From assembly GCA_003971905.1 (NCBI GenBank), contig RSEE01000005.1, forward strand, positions 1,178,001 to 1,242,000: a stretch of 64,000 nt of DNA, given 5' to 3'. The notes below the pieces were generated by a model. That model did not search any database. It was not told the origin of the DNA and worked only from the letters and a program-made list of their open reading frames with translations. Numbering within the stretch: the stretch's first letter is position 1; every line of letters starts with the position of its first letter. Below, in pieces: positions 1 to 11,120 of this stretch. The position numbers and the translations under genes are program-made. This DNA comes from Moniliella sp. 'wahieum'. Its lineage: Eukaryota; Basidiomycota; Moniliellomycetes; Moniliellales; Moniliellaceae.

Positions 1-32
1 GACGTGCAACGACATGCTGACGTTCCGATCAG

Positions 33-364
33 AGGGGTACATTGGCATGGCCATCACGGCCGGTGTAGCGACGATTGGCGGCATTCTGCTGGCCAGCTGT
101 TGCGGCGGCGGCGTTAACCTCGCGGCCTCGGCTCCACTCTGCTCTCGTCTCGTCCGTTCTTGTGTCCAACCCCCCGCGTCGCTCTTTTGGCTTGCCGTTA
201 TACAATTCTGCTGGATTCTGTGCCTTGCACCTTTCCCCCCGGCCGACCGATGCCATACCAATCTATTTCCCACCCTTCTCTCCCACCACTATGCCGGCTG
301 CTCTGCGCGTGATGACAGAGACTGGTCAGGATGCTCTCCGGTGGGTAGGGTGCATGCAAGGTAG
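33..364 (+). CDS. 3' exon of a tail-anchored membrane protein, possibly Fis1 (partial)
   Basis: The window opens inside a gene. A branch-site-like CTGAC is followed by an AG at 31-32, and the exon then reads GYIGMAITAGVATIGGILLA, one hydrophobic helix. In fungal Fis1 the C-terminal tail anchor has the form (K/E)EGxxGxAIxGGVA, so Fis1 (outer mitochondrial membrane fission adaptor) is a reasonable guess. The frame continues to 364 without the short basic tail that normally follows the helix, so either a base is missing or the identity is wrong. The 5' part lies outside the window. Confidence 0.3.
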
Positions 365-879
365 CTCGTGGGTTGCTGCCATGTGGTCGACGCCCCCTCT
401 GTGTTGCCAGCGTTTCGACGGGCGGGCACTGGGACATGTGACGGCTGGCTACGCAGCCGGATTAAGATTGCTGCGCTGCGCCTCGGGCGCACTGGGAGCT
501 AGCTGGACGCTTTGAAATGTAACCTGCCGCGGGGGAAAGGTTGGAAACGCACACCCACAGCCACATTGTTTCAACAACCCAGCCCCGAAGAGAAACGCCG
601 CCGGGCGCAGGGGCAGTGTCAGCAGCGGCCATGCGCTCCCGCACGCTGCCGCTGGTTTGAAATTTGATGCGCTTGGCCGCCGCCCGGGCCCTCGTTCGCA
701 TTTCGCATCGCACACTCAGGACACAGGACACTTTGTACGCACAGCCGATCCGCCGCCGCAACTCAAATCCTACTCCTCCTAATCCTCGTCTTCCTTCAGG
801 CCACCTTGCTTTTCCCCCGCTCTTCCTCCGCTCCTCCTCCCTCCTCTCCCCGCCACCCTTCTCCTCCGCATCCTTTCCT
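365..879. other. Intergenic, 5' flank of HEL2
   Basis: No supported gene. The last ~150 bases before the HEL2 start are strongly C/T-rich on the plus strand, as is common in fungal promoters. Confidence 0.5.
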
Positions 880-3505
880 ATGCCCCCTCGTCGCCGTGCC
901 AACTTTGGTGCTACCCTGACCAGCGAACAGGACACCGACCGGCCCGCTTTGGGTGCTGCCGCCCACGCTTCTGAGCCTGCCGCCGCGTCGGCTTCGGAAC
1001 CCGCCACCCCTACCAAGGGCAAAGGACAGGCCAGGCTCCGGGCAAGAGTCAGCAAGGGTCCGGGCAAAGGCCAGGGCCAGAGCAAGGGCGCAGCCCAGGA
1101 CAAGGACAAACAAGGCCAAGGGCAAAGCCAAGGCCAAGACCAGTCCTGCCGCCGACGGCGCTCGTTCCGCTCAGTCAGGTGCCTCCTCGCTTGAGGCAGC
1201 CAAAGGCAAAGGCAAAGGAAAAGACAACGACCACAACAAACCCCACCCTCAAAAAGACGCCGCCCAGCCTGGCTCGGGCAAGGCCTCCTCGCCGATTGCT
1301 GTCACCGTTACCGGCTACTCCCCCTCTCCAGAAGAAGCGGAAAAAGAAGCAGAGGAGGAGGAGGGTGTGGAGGTGGAAGCATGCTTCATCTGTGCAGAGC
1401 CGATGCGGGTGCAAGCTGTGTACCCATGCAGCCACACGACGTGTGGGAGGTGTGCGCTGCGGTTGCGTGCGCTCTACAAGCAAAGTGTCTGCGTGTACTG
1501 CAAGTCCGAGGCGGCCGAGGTCGTATTTACCTTGCAGCCCGGGCGGGAGTTTGCTTCGTTCACCCCGGACGAGATGGAATGGCACGACAACCGCCTGGGA
1601 CTGCGGTTTGCCACCCAGGAAGAGAAGGATGATGCTCTGCAGCTGCTGTTGTTCCATTGCTCTCACTCGGGTGCGAGCATACTCTCCCCCCCGCTCTGCC
1701 TTGGTCGCTGGCATCCACCCCTCCGTGGCCATTGGCACAGGAACAGAGGGTGCTCTTCAAGGCTGGGCTGGGCTTAAGGAGCATGTGAGCAAGTCCCATC
1801 GCCGTAGCCTTTGCGAGCTGTGTATTCAGTTCAAGAAGATCTTCACCTACGAGCACCCTCTCTACACGCATCGCCAGCTCGCCGCCCACCAGACAAGCGA
1901 GCATCGCAAGTGTGAGTTTTGCAACCAGTTCTTCTATGGCCCCGACGAACTCTACAAGCATCTACGGGATCGGCACTTTCAGTGCCAAATGTGCGCCGTC
2001 TCTGCTACCCCCGACCCTGTCCCATCCGAAGTGCAGGGGGACGACCATGAGGCCCGCCACAACCGACGGGCCGCGGAGGCAGCCAACGCACATGCGCGCC
2101 TGGCAGCGGCCGAGGCACAGACGTGGTACCGCGACTACCGCGAGCTAGAACGACACTTTGAGAAGACGCATTACCTTTGTCCCGACCTCAGCTGCCGAGA
2201 ACAAAAGTACGTTGTGTTTGAGGTACGTGCTCTCCCTCGACTGCGTTGCGTTGGCCCTTTTTTTCAGGGTCCAAACTAACGTGCAGGTTAGAACGAGATG
2301 GACTTCAATGCGCATCGGTTGCGGGAGCATGCTTCTAGTATGACCCCACGAGAAAAGCGGGATGCGCTTCGGGTTGATGCGGCGTTCGGGGAGAGTGTAC
2401 GGGACCAAGGCGGGCCGTCGGCGGGCGCGGGGGGCCCTGTGCCAGGCGCAGCTTCTCGGCCCAGCCGACGTGCCGGGTTTGGCGGGCGCCGACCGAACCT
2501 AGTCCCGGCGCGAGCGGTGGGCCACGGCAAGATGTCGAGTCGCCGCTGACCAGGTGTTTATTGGGCTGGCTACCGCCGTGTTGGGACCTGCCTTTACGTC
2601 GTCCAAGCTGGCCTCGATGCGCATTGGCTTGGCCACCTATCGCGCCGGTGAGGCAGGTGCGGATGACTTGGCCACCACCGTTGGAGCGTCGTCGACTCGG
2701 CCGACGGCGAGCCCGACACCAAGATCCAAAATGGTGCGAGCCTGATTCGAGGTTTGGGCAACCTGCTCCTCTCCACCCCGAACCAGGGGGATGATCCTGG
2801 GACGGTGGACGAAAAGGCGACGGCTCTGATGCGCGCCTGGTCCGCTCTCGCTGCCACACGCAACTCCTTCCCTGCTCTGGGAGGGTCCCAACCGCCCAGG
2901 CCCACCGGGAGCCGGTACGCGTCCGCCGCCGGCTCGGCAGCGGCCATTCGCGTCGCCGTGGGCTACCAGTCGCTCTGCCGCTGCCATGGACTTTTTCCCC
3001 GCTTTGACCACCCCCAGCTCGCGACCAGTGCAGAAGAGTTGGGGATCCAACATGTCTCGTCCGCCTGTCGTCACGCCTTCGGCCGCAACGAGTCGGAGCG
3101 TTCGCTATGCCAACGTCCAGGCTCGGCGGCCCATGTTGCACGACACAAGCCGGCACCGGGCTCTACGCCTTGGGCCCCGGTACCTCCTCCCACCGCAAGT
3201 CCTCGTCCGCAGGCTCAGGCCGTTCGGACCGTCGTCGCTGCCTCCCTTCGCCTGGGGGGAAAGCAAAGGCGCCTTCTGCTGCTGCCTTCCCAGGGCTGCC
3301 GCAGAAAACGTCGACGGCCCAAGGGGAAAAGTGGCAGGGCAAACTGCAATCTACCAGGGCCAAGGTTGGTCCCGCTGGGCCGTCAGTCTGGGCACCTTCA
3401 AGTAATCCGCCTACCGGCTCTTCCTCCGCTTCCTCCTCTTCCACTCATTTGGTCCTGCCACCGCAGGGCAAGAAAGGTAAGAACAAAAAAGGCCAGACGT
3501 CGTGA
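880..3505 (+). CDS. HEL2: Hel2/ZNF598-type RING E3 ubiquitin ligase of ribosome quality control
   Basis: The locus encodes a Hel2/ZNF598 orthologue, which ubiquitinates small-subunit proteins of collided ribosomes. The start at 880 (MPPRRRANFG) is followed by a Lys/Gln/Gly-rich basic stretch. A C3HC4-type RING follows at about 1381-1510 (CFICAEP, PCSHTTCGRC, CVYCKSE). Next come the serial C2H2 fingers typical of the family (GLKEHVSKSH, LCELCIQFKK, HRKCEFCNQFFYGPDELYKH, CQMC, HYLCPDLSC). An intron at 2223-2291 joins VVFE to NEMDFNAHRLREH. A helical middle region and a Lys-rich C-terminus (QGKKGKNKKGQTS) end at 3505. About five one-base frame changes interrupt the locus, yet family similarity continues across each, so assembly error is more likely than decay. 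Domain order and both ends match the family. Confidence 0.88.
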
Positions 3506-3883
3506 CGCTGGGCAACGTGCGGCGCTGAGCACGAGCAAGCAGCCCTGCGCGCCTTTCCTTTTGTCTCTCCTCTGGAATCCATTCGTTGCCTACCGGACTA
3601 TGGTGCTGGGACGCGCTCCATCCATCACGGAACAGTGTAGGATTAGTATTAGTATACAAAGTGGGCCCCAAGTGCCTGGGCCTACTCCCGGCCATAGACG
3701 ATGCCTCCGCCTGGTGCGACACCGGGCGGCAAGTCTTCCTCGGTCGGCATCAACTTGCTCGGACCATCTCCCTCCAAGCCCATGCTTGCGCGGAGAGAAG
3801 CGCGCGTCGCCGGCCCCGGCGTGCCGATCGCCGGCGTGTGGGCGTTCGCGCGCCCTCCTTGCTGGGTAGTGGCAAGCGGCGTG
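3506..3883. other. Intergenic between convergent HEL2 and DAD1
   Basis: No gene seen. The two flanking genes converge here, so this should hold both 3' untranslated regions. Confidence 0.5.
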
Positions 3884-4333
3884 CTAACTTTCTCCTTGGT
3901 CGCCGTCGTTGTTGAAGTCGCCGTTGGCGGCGCCCGCCGCCTTCCTCCTCTTGACTTGGGCCGCGAGGTCAGGGATGCCGGCCGAACGCATGATCACGTC
4001 CAGCTGGCTCCACAGCCCGGCAATCGGCGCAAACTCTTGCCCGACAGCGATGGACTCCTCGAGTTTGCGGTTGAGCTGGTTGCCCCTCGAGCAGCACCTC
4101 GAACGACTGGGGTGCACAAGGGTCAGCGCAAGGCAGCGCACAGCAGGCAGGAGAGACACGTACTTCGTTGATTTGGTGCACCAGGCGGGCACGCTCGCGT
4201 TGGAACACGTCGTACCCGGCGCGCGTGCCGGCAAGCGTTTCAGGCCGCTCGGACGTGAGAGAGACGAGGACTATGGGACGGTCAGCTGCGTTTCGTTGTC
4301 TTGTGCGCCAGCAGCCAGGAGGGGACGTACCAT
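3884..4333 (-). CDS. DAD1: DASH/Dam1 complex subunit Dad1
   Basis: Dad1 is a small subunit of the DASH/Dam1 ring that couples kinetochores to microtubule plus ends. The minus strand gives FQRERARLVHQINE, then after an intron a segment reading NQLNRKLEESIAVGQEFAPI and AGLWSQLD. This matches the Dad1 pattern F-ER--LI-EI ... LN--LE--I-VG-EF--VA-LW. A basic tail follows (AAQVKRRKAAG, GDFNNDGDQGES). The first coding exon appears to be only ATG (4331-4333): GTACGT follows at once and the intron runs to a CATAG acceptor (4271-4330), giving MSSSLSRPSGLKR. A second intron (GTACGTGTCTC..CACCCCAG) lies at about 4105-4161. Two one-base frame changes are needed. Length, about 100 residues, fits the family. 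Confidence 0.8.
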
Positions 4334-4587
4334 GGCCACACCAACAGTGGGTGTAACAGTGGGTCCAGAGTGTTGGTGTAGCAGTGGCTGCCAGCAGTGT
4401 TGGTTTGCTTGCGGCTGCCGTGTTGATTTCCTCTCGGCTGCTGGCCGGCCACACGCGTACGCCCAACCCTACAGTGCCCCTGCATACGTAAGCATGTTCA
4501 ACACCGCATCATGTATCATCATTACGTGCGCGCCGAGACCAGGGAAGGTTCACCTTGTATCGGTAGCATTCCCGCGTTGGACAACAC

Positions 4588-4659
4588 GCCTCTTTGGCTC
4601 AGTGGTACAGCATCGCACTTGTAATGCGAAGATCAGTCGTTCGATTCGGCTAAGAGGCA
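4588..4659 (+). tRNA. tRNA-Thr (anticodon TGT)
   Basis: A 72-base cloverleaf with a perfect 7-bp acceptor stem (GCCTCTT/AAGAGGC), discriminator A, an anticodon stem TCGCA/TGCGA around CTTGTAA (anticodon TGT, reading ACA threonine codons), and a T arm AGTCG-TTCGATT-CGGCT. There is no intron. A run of eight T follows directly and should serve as the RNA polymerase III terminator. Confidence 0.95.
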
Positions 4660-4676
4660 TTTTTTTTCTTCTCTGC

Positions 4677-4730
4677 TACAGCGTCGCACTTGTAATGCGA
4701 AGATCAGTCGTTCGATTCGGCTAAGAGGCA
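4677..4730 (+). pseudogene. Partial tandem copy of tRNA-Thr (3' two-thirds)
   Basis: This repeats bases 4606-4659 of the tRNA-Thr at a 71-base offset, including anticodon arm, T arm, acceptor 3' strand and the T-run after it, with one difference (gcgtcgcac against gcatcgcac). It lacks the acceptor 5' strand and most of the D arm with its A box, so it cannot fold as a tRNA. It looks like a short tandem duplication. Confidence 0.9.
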
Positions 4731-5163
4731 TTTTTTTCTTCCCTGCCACATGTCAGGCTGATCTGGACGGCCTCCCCGGGGCTTCACACATATACTTCCG
4801 CGCTCTCAAGTTATCGCTCACCCTCCCCCCCCCCTCTATCCCTCGCTAAACCGCCAGCCAAGCTGGGGCCTAACTGCAGATGAGAAGGCAGGGCTCAGGC
4901 TGCGCAGCGGGCGGGCAATGGTGGGGGTATGCTGGATGCAGGATGCATCCGCGTCGACCTCGTCGTTGTCAGGAGCGTACATCATCCATCCATCCCGCCA
5001 AGCGCCCGATCAATCGTCCTGCCTTGTTGGCAAGAAGCACCCCAGAACGACAAAAGAAGGGGTTCCAAAGTCCCCTACTCACTATGTCCTCTTGCCCATC
5101 ATGGGCACTACTACCTCGCCCAGTACTTCCGCGCGCGCACACTGCTTCCGTGCGCTCTCGATC
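4731..5163. other. Intergenic
   Basis: No supported gene. It contains the second T-run terminator and a pyrimidine-rich stretch near 4800-4850. Confidence 0.5.
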
Positions 5164-7309
5164 TCAGAAAACACGCGGATCTGCACCCATGCGTTCAAAC
5201 GGGGATAAACGCATCGGACAACAGACTGGCCCAGTCGGCGCTCGGGGCGGGGGGAAAACAGGTCGGAGCGCACCTCCCGAGCTTGCTCGGCAGCACGGCT
5301 CGGGTCCAACGCCCGAGGAGGCAGCGCGATCCCGGACGCGGGCCGGCGGGTTCGACTCGGCGCGGTCTACCGTGTGGAACGCAGAGGCGTAAGAGGAGGA
5401 GGTGGGCGCAGGCGAAACGGCGCGCGCAGCAGCTTCGTCCGTACCATTACCATGCGGCTCGTAGATCTTTTTGGGCCGCTCAATGGTCCGACGGAGCGCG
5501 GTGGTCCGTGGATCGGTGGCAGGGATCAACGCAGGCCAGGCTCCCGTTCCCCCAACAGGCGGCGCGTTCGGTGCGGCTGAAGCACGGACGCGCAGCGCGT
5601 CTGGAAGGTCCACGCCATTGGACTGGAGGATGACGAGCATATCCTTCCAATCCAACATCGGGCCTTCGTACCCCACTGCGCTGCCGACTCGTACTGCGCC
5701 GGTCCGGGAGCGAGTGAGCAACATGCGCCGTCGCTCCGTTTGGCGCCGTCGAGCGACCAACAAGGTAGTAGTGCGTACACTTTCCGCAGGTCGCCTTCAA
5801 TGCTGGCCAGCACAGGTTCGATCAGCGCACTCGACGGCTCCACCACGCCCAATAGCTTGGCCAGCTCGTCGGCTCGCACAGGGCCTCGTCGCCGCCCCGC
5901 ATCCTCACTTCCATCGCTCTCATGCATATCTGATCCTGACGAGGAAGACGCGGAAGAGAATGAGCTCCGAGACCTAGGAGAAGAGGATCCATCACTCCCT
6001 CGTGATCGACGGGAGACGATGAGCGGGGTGGAGACTGGAGGACCGAGATCCGGAACGCAATGACAGAGAGCTTTGATTCGACTCTGATTTGCTGGAAGTC
6101 CTGCCCGGTTTATCGATCGAGTGGGAGCGAGAGCGAGAGCGGGACAGAGAACCAGATCGAGAGCGAGAGCGGGGCAGAGATCCAGAGCGAGAGCGAGAGT
6201 GGGAGCGAGAGATGGACGGGCATGGGGATGGGGGTGGGAATGCTGCGTGGCGCTGGAGCGAGAAATACCGGTTTGAGCGCTTTGCCTCCAAGGCGATCCA
6301 CGATTCCAGTCAGTTGATCGGTCAGCACGCCTTCCCCGTCGTCGGAAGCCATAGGGTCGGGCCAGGCGGCCAAAGCGTGGCGATGGTACAGAGCTGCATA
6401 CGCATCGTGTCGGGTACGATACTGGCGGACCAAGCGCAACACCTCTTCGTCGCGCTTGGCGCGGGGGTCTCCAGCGCTTGAGGAAGTGGTGGAACGAGCG
6501 GGGGCGCACGGGGAAATTGGCGTAACAGGTCACCGGCTGCAATCACGTTGGCGAGGTGCACACGTTCGTTGGTTCGCCCGGAACGGGGACCGGGCCGAGC
6601 GCCCCTTCGGCATCCAGTTGGTCCGCAAGCGCATTGAAGTGAACCACTTCTCGGTCTGCCACCCCAGCTCACGCCGATGAAATTGGTCTCGAAATACGTG
6701 CAAGGGCCGCCGCGAAGGACGCCGCCCGGCTTGCGCTTCGCGTCCCTCCTCTTGGGTCTCCGCGCCGAGCGCAGAGTGATCACATCGGAATCCAGCAACG
6801 CATCCAGATGCGCATCGGGGGAAGCACGAGGAATGTCAACAAAGTGACGCGATGCAGCCAGACGTAAGCGCGCTGGAAGGTGGTAGTTTCCAGGATCCCA
6901 GGGAAGAGGGGTAAGACGGTTTCGGAGGAGCGGGCGCGAGGCGTGTTGGAGTAGATGGTGTGTGCGGGGAATGCGAGCGGACATCGTCGCGGGACCAGGG
7001 CAATCCAGGAGGCCGAGGCCGAGGGGGCGATGGCGGCGGAGGGGTCAACTCGTCGGTGTCGGAGGCACTGGATAGGGGGGGGGAGGCGCGACGCCTGGCG
7101 CGCTTGTGTGGACGTCTGGCCTGGGCCGCGGGAGGGACAGACCGGGGTGCAGGTGCGTCCGAGCCCGAAGCAGTGTCCGACGCAACGTCCGACGCCGCAG
7201 CCGATGCCGAAGCCGACGCAGCATCCGAGACGGCGTCCGAGTCGAGGGGGGCTTCGAGGTAGGATATTCGCCTTTTGGCCGCCCTCGATGGGCGGGTGGA
7301 CGCGGGCAT
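5164..7309 (-). CDS. Unrecognised basic, Ser/Arg-rich, probably nuclear protein
   Basis: I do not recognise this gene. The proposed start at 7309 begins MPASTRPSRAAKRRISYLEA, with a basic patch. An Asp/Ser/Ala-rich acidic stretch and a second basic cluster (RRPHKRARRRAS) follow. A better conserved-looking middle part includes DALLDSDVITL, RPKRRDAKRKPGG and RGGPCTYFETNFIG, then a helical segment (LRLVRQYRTRHDAYAALYHRH). At about 6110-6290 an RS repeat (SRSHSRSRSGS, PRSRSRSGS) appears. The C-terminal part contains DELAKLLGVVEPSSALIEPV and LDWKDMLVILQSNGVDLPDA. Several frame changes break the locus, so exon limits are uncertain and the 3' end at 5164 is provisional. Basic clusters and RS repeats suggest a nuclear chromatin or RNA protein; that is inference only. 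It shares a 180-bp divergent promoter with the next gene. Confidence 0.5.
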
Positions 7310-7491
7310 GGCGTTCCGAGCAGGAGTGGTGGGGGGGCGTGGCGCTGATCGACACAGCGCTCTGAGCCCAAAAGAGACGCTTTGGGTTTTTTGCCATGGG
7401 CAGGCAGTGGAGTCTTATGTAAGCCCCACCCGACATTTCACTTTGTCCTGTGATGTCATCGCGGCGATTGTGGCCGGGGCAATCATAATCA

Positions 7492-8249
7492 ATGGCCCAT
7501 CCAACATCGATGTATCATCAATCAACGTTCACCCCCGCATTGGCGGCCATCGCCGAGCGACCCTTACGGATCCAGTCCTCATCCCCCCGTGCCCGCCGCC
7601 CAGCATGGGCTTGCCTCCTCCCATACGTCCCAAACATCAACCCAGGTCCAAGCGGTCATGGGCCAAGGCATCCACCGCCAGTTTGTCATTGGAAAGTCCG
7701 CGCTCCATGGTGCCCAGTACGCATCGTTGGCCGCCTCGCCCGTCTATCTGCTCTGCGCCTGACGCAAGCACCGCTTTAGCCTGCGGGGGCTGCTGCGCGC
7801 CAATTGGATTGTGCCCCTGACCGGCAGCCTGGTGGCCGGCGCCTATGCAGCCCAGACCTGCTCCAGCGCCAGTGACCAGGCGACGTTTGCCCAGGCTACC
7901 GCCATGCGCCACAACGCTGCCTACATCAAGGCGGAAGACTACTTTGTCATTGGAGGGGTGGTGGGGGCCTTGGCCATCCCTGCCATTTTTCGTACGTCGC
8001 TCCACCTCGTTGCCTCTCTCGTTCCACCCCTACAGTTGTCGCAGGCCTTACTGACGTGTCGCCCTCCTTGGTTACCCAGTCAAACGGGTAGGTAGTATTA
8101 TTAACGGCGTCTTGGGTGGTTTGGGCATGAGTGGCAGCGCGGGCCTGGTGTACGACTGGGTGGAGGAGGCACTGCAAAAACGCCAGCCTGCTGCTCTGAC
8201 TTCAACAGGAGAGGTCCCCCTGCCACCGCCGGTTCCCAGTCAAGCCTAG
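7492..8249 (+). CDS. Unrecognised small protein with membrane-like segments
   Basis: I do not recognise the family. The start at 7492 (MAHPTSMYHQ) is followed, after a frame change, by IHRQFVIGKSALHGAQYASL, then SLRGLLRANWIVPLTGSLVA and YFVIGGVVGALAIPAIF. These resemble two or three short hydrophobic helices rich in Gly and Ala. An intron at 7992-8079 (GTACGTC..CCCAG) joins IF-L to KRVGSIINGVLGGLGMSGSA and VYDWVEEALQKR; the stop is at 8247-8249. Glycine-rich hydrophobic segments between charged loops suggest an organelle membrane protein, possibly mitochondrial, but nothing diagnostic is visible. The exon-exon frame is consistent, which supports a real gene. Confidence 0.6.
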
Positions 8250-8800
8250 TTTCGCGGATGCCTTCCTTCCTTCTTTATAGGGGCGGACTATGGCCTTGCA
8301 AGCACACCCCTCTTGCCCGCTACAGTGTGAAACCAGCCTCTGTATAATTCACGGCAAACTGCAACGGATTGCAGGGACCGCCGTGCCTGAGACTCCCTGA
8401 TCCCCCACAGGCAATGATGCCGGGCCATGGAACGTCGGGGCAGCTGTACACGTTGGCCGGGCGCAGGGGGCAGGGGAGGGGACGAACATACCCTCGACGC
8501 TGGACAAGGGTCGTGGTCGTTGGCATAGGCCGGGTGCGTTTGCTTGGACTCGAAGGGGATGCAGAGACGACAGCGGCAGCACTTCACGTTCAACTGAGCC
8601 CGCTGGGGGCACTTGCTTTGAGAGTGCGCGCCTGAAACGTTCAACCCGCTGCTCGCCCGCCTCCATCGACGTGGCGGCGGCAGGCGACGCAGCCAGCTCG
8701 CCCTCTCGCTCGTCGCTCTTGCGGCCGCCGTCCGCCGCGCTGCCCCCACCGAGCCCCCCGCCCCCACCGCCGCCTCGGCGCACGCATCGCCTCGCCTCGC
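8250..8800. other. Intergenic, SED5 promoter side
   Basis: No gene supported. The last 170 bases before SED5 are C-rich on the plus strand. Confidence 0.4.
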
Positions 8801-10306
8801 ATGCACGCCAACCGCCGCTACTTGGCCGCTGGCACGCGCGTCCGCGACCGCACCGCCGCCTTCCGTGCCGCCCTCGCCGCTGCCCGTGGCGCCTCCTCGA
8901 CGCCCTCCGCCAGCAGTGCTGCCGCCGCCTCCGCCGGCCAGCCCGCCTCCACATCCGCCACGCCCCTCCGCGCCGCCCGCCACGCCCTCCTCGACGACCC
9001 CCACCCTTCCCCCCACCACCCCCTGCCTCGGCGCCCGGAAAGCGGCGGGGCGAGTTTGCTGAACGCGCCCAGCTCATCTTTCTCGACGTGGCGCGCACGT
9101 CGGAGAAGCTGGGCAACCTGGCACAGCGTGGGTACCTGTCCCAGCCCCCCCCCCCTGTCCGTCTTGCATTCCTAACCAACCCCTCCTCTCTTTCTCCTTC
9201 TGCCCCCTGAGCAGTGGTCCAGCGCCGCAACCTATTTGACGATCGTGCTGTTGAAATCTCCCAGCTGACCCAGGTCATCAAGGCCGACCTAGCGGCGATC
9301 AACAGTCAGATTTCTGGCCTGCAGCAGTTCGCAGCCAAGACGGGCAAGCCCAAGGGACCCAAAGCTACCGTCGCCGAACATCAAGGCAACGTGGTGAGCT
9401 TACTCCAGTCCAGCCTCGGCGCCACCAGCAACTTTCAGGACATTCTCGAGACCCGCACTCAAAACATCAAAGCCTCCCGCGATCGGACGGGGCAGTATGC
9501 CTACGGCGGCGCCCGTCCAGCCCCCGGGTCGACAGAAACATCTGGTAAGCCCCCCCACCCCCCTTTTGGTTCGTGTCCTCCTGGCTGACGTCCCATATCC
9601 CATAGACTCACCCTTGTATCGCAGCCGGCGACCACCTGCTACCGCGGCCGCTGCGGCCCACCGGCAATTGCCCGGGTACGATTTGGGTCCATCGAGTGGG
9701 CCCGTGAGTCGTGCTTCGACGCCCAGCAAGCTAGCCAACGCCACGGCGTTGTCGGACGAGGGTGCGTCCCAGGCTCAGGGAGCGTCCGGGCCCGAGGGCG
9801 AGTACCTGGCGCTCGACATGGGCAACCATGGAACTTCGTTTACTCAAATGCAACTGGTGGAGCAGCAGGTATGTTGTGTTCTCTCGCCCTTCCTCCCCGG
9901 CGTCGTTTTCCCGTGGCTGGTACTGACTTGCGGCTGGCTGCGCTCAGGACGACTATGTCCAGCAAAGGTCTCGAGCGATCGAGAACATTGAAGGCACGAT
10001 TTCCGAGTTGGGACAAATGTTTGGCCAGCTGGCTCCATGGTCGCGGCACAGCGTGAAACGGTGCAGAGGATCGACGAGGACGTGTTGATATATCGGACAA
10101 TGTGAGGGCGCCCAAAACGAGCTGCTGAGGTACTATGCCAGCGTCAGCTCCAATCGTGCGCTTATGTTCAAGATCTTTGGCGTTCGTCTCCTCCACTTCG
10201 TGAGACAAAGTGATCTATGATACTAACCTCCCCCCCTCTTTGCCTTCGCCTTGGCTCGTCTTGCTCTTCCCAGATCCTCATCATCTTCTTTTTCTGTTTA
10301 TTCTAG
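8801..10306 (+). CDS. SED5: Syntaxin-5/Sed5 Golgi t-SNARE
   Basis: This is the Qa-SNARE of ER-Golgi and intra-Golgi fusion. The N-terminus carries the Sly1-binding-like VRDRTAAFRAAL. Exons then read SEKLGNLAQ-LVQRRNLFDDR and AVEISQLTQVIKADLAAINS, diagnostic of Sed5, then a Ser/Pro linker, LALDMGNHGTSFTQMQLVEQ and the SNARE heptads (YVQQRSRAIENIEGTISELG, QMFGQLA). A short C-terminal anchor ILIIFFFCLF ends at 10304-10306. Four introns fit cleanly: 9128-9214, 9545-9605, 9869-9947 and 10182-10273. One frame change lies near the C-runs around 9000, and three one-base losses lie between 10037 and 10115 inside the SNARE motif. Family residues (MVAAQRETVQRIDEDV, DISDNV, SSNRALMFKIFG) continue through them. 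That pattern argues for sequencing error in an essential gene. Confidence 0.88.
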
Positions 10307-10682
10307 TGTCGTGAGTGAGTAGCGCGACTTGCCCTGCAAATGTCGGAGCTGGTGTGGGTCGAGCGGGTACGCCAGCAACCCACTTTCCCCTCCTGGCCCT
10401 CTGCCCACGACTGCTTCTGCCCCCCCAGACAATCCATTCCACCTTCGTTGTACGCTGCGTTTCGTCTTTGCGGGCCATCCCAATCGCACTCTAATCCTGT
10501 AGGCAAGGGACAAACGTCGTATCTAACCGTATGCACTGCCTGTTGGTTCAACCCATCGTATCGCATAGAGCGCGCAACGCGAATCCGCCAGTGACGGATG
10601 CCCGAACCGGGCCGCCCGCTACCCATTCCAAAGGGGACCAACAAACAGTGTGGCCAAGAAGAAAACGGTATGTTGAGCATGG
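10307..10682. other. Intergenic between convergent SED5 and CMC2
   Basis: No supported gene. A short plus frame from 10340 (MSELVWVERV) has no family features and is probably 3' untranslated sequence. Confidence 0.4.
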
Positions 10683-11120
10683 CTAATCCTGCGCCTCCTT
10701 CTCGGCTGCTGGCGGGCCTTGCGTAACCGCATGGCCTCTTTGGCTGCCGCCTCTTCGTGCGGTAAGAAAAACGTCCTTCATCGACGCTTCGGCCGCGGCC
10801 ACGTTTTTTCGCACGGCGTTGCGCGTACGGTTCATGCGCTTCCCACCACAACCAAAATAAGGGTCAGCGGCCCCGCGAGCGTAACCCCGCGGGGAGAGTC
10901 AAGGCACACAAAGACGGGCACTGGCGCCGGCACAGGCAACAGAACCCAACCTACCTCTTCATGGAAGAAGCAATCGGCCATGCCGCTTCAAAGTGCATAC
11001 GCCCATCATGCGTGCCCCCAGTCCTTTCGCATGGCACTTTTCCAGCGCCGCGATCAATTCGCCACACTCGCGTTTGCGGTTGGCGCGCACCGAGCGCTCC
11101 GAACTGGGCAGCTCCGCCAT
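10683..11120 (-). CDS. CMC2: Cmc2-like twin-CX9C mitochondrial protein
   Basis: Cmc-family proteins enter the intermembrane space by the Mia40 disulfide relay and help cytochrome oxidase assembly. The start at 11120 reads MAELPSSERSVRANRKRE. The first CX9C follows (CGELIAALEKC), then HAKGLGARMMGVC, and the second Cys pair after one frame change (CTLKR..MADCFFHEE). This matches the Cmc1/Cmc2 order Cx9C - short loop - Cx9C. An intron at about 10839-10954 (GTAGGTTGGG..GGGAAG) leads to RMNRTRNAVRKNVAAAEAS and an Ala/Glu/Lys-rich tail that stops at 10683-10685. About 100 residues, as expected. The choice of Cmc2 over Cmc1 or a related member is uncertain. Confidence 0.65.

Noticed and set aside
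880-3505. Reading HEL2 and its neighbours as pseudogenes
   Set aside because: The same kind of one-base break occurs in essential genes across the window while splice sites and protein similarity are preserved, which points to assembly error.
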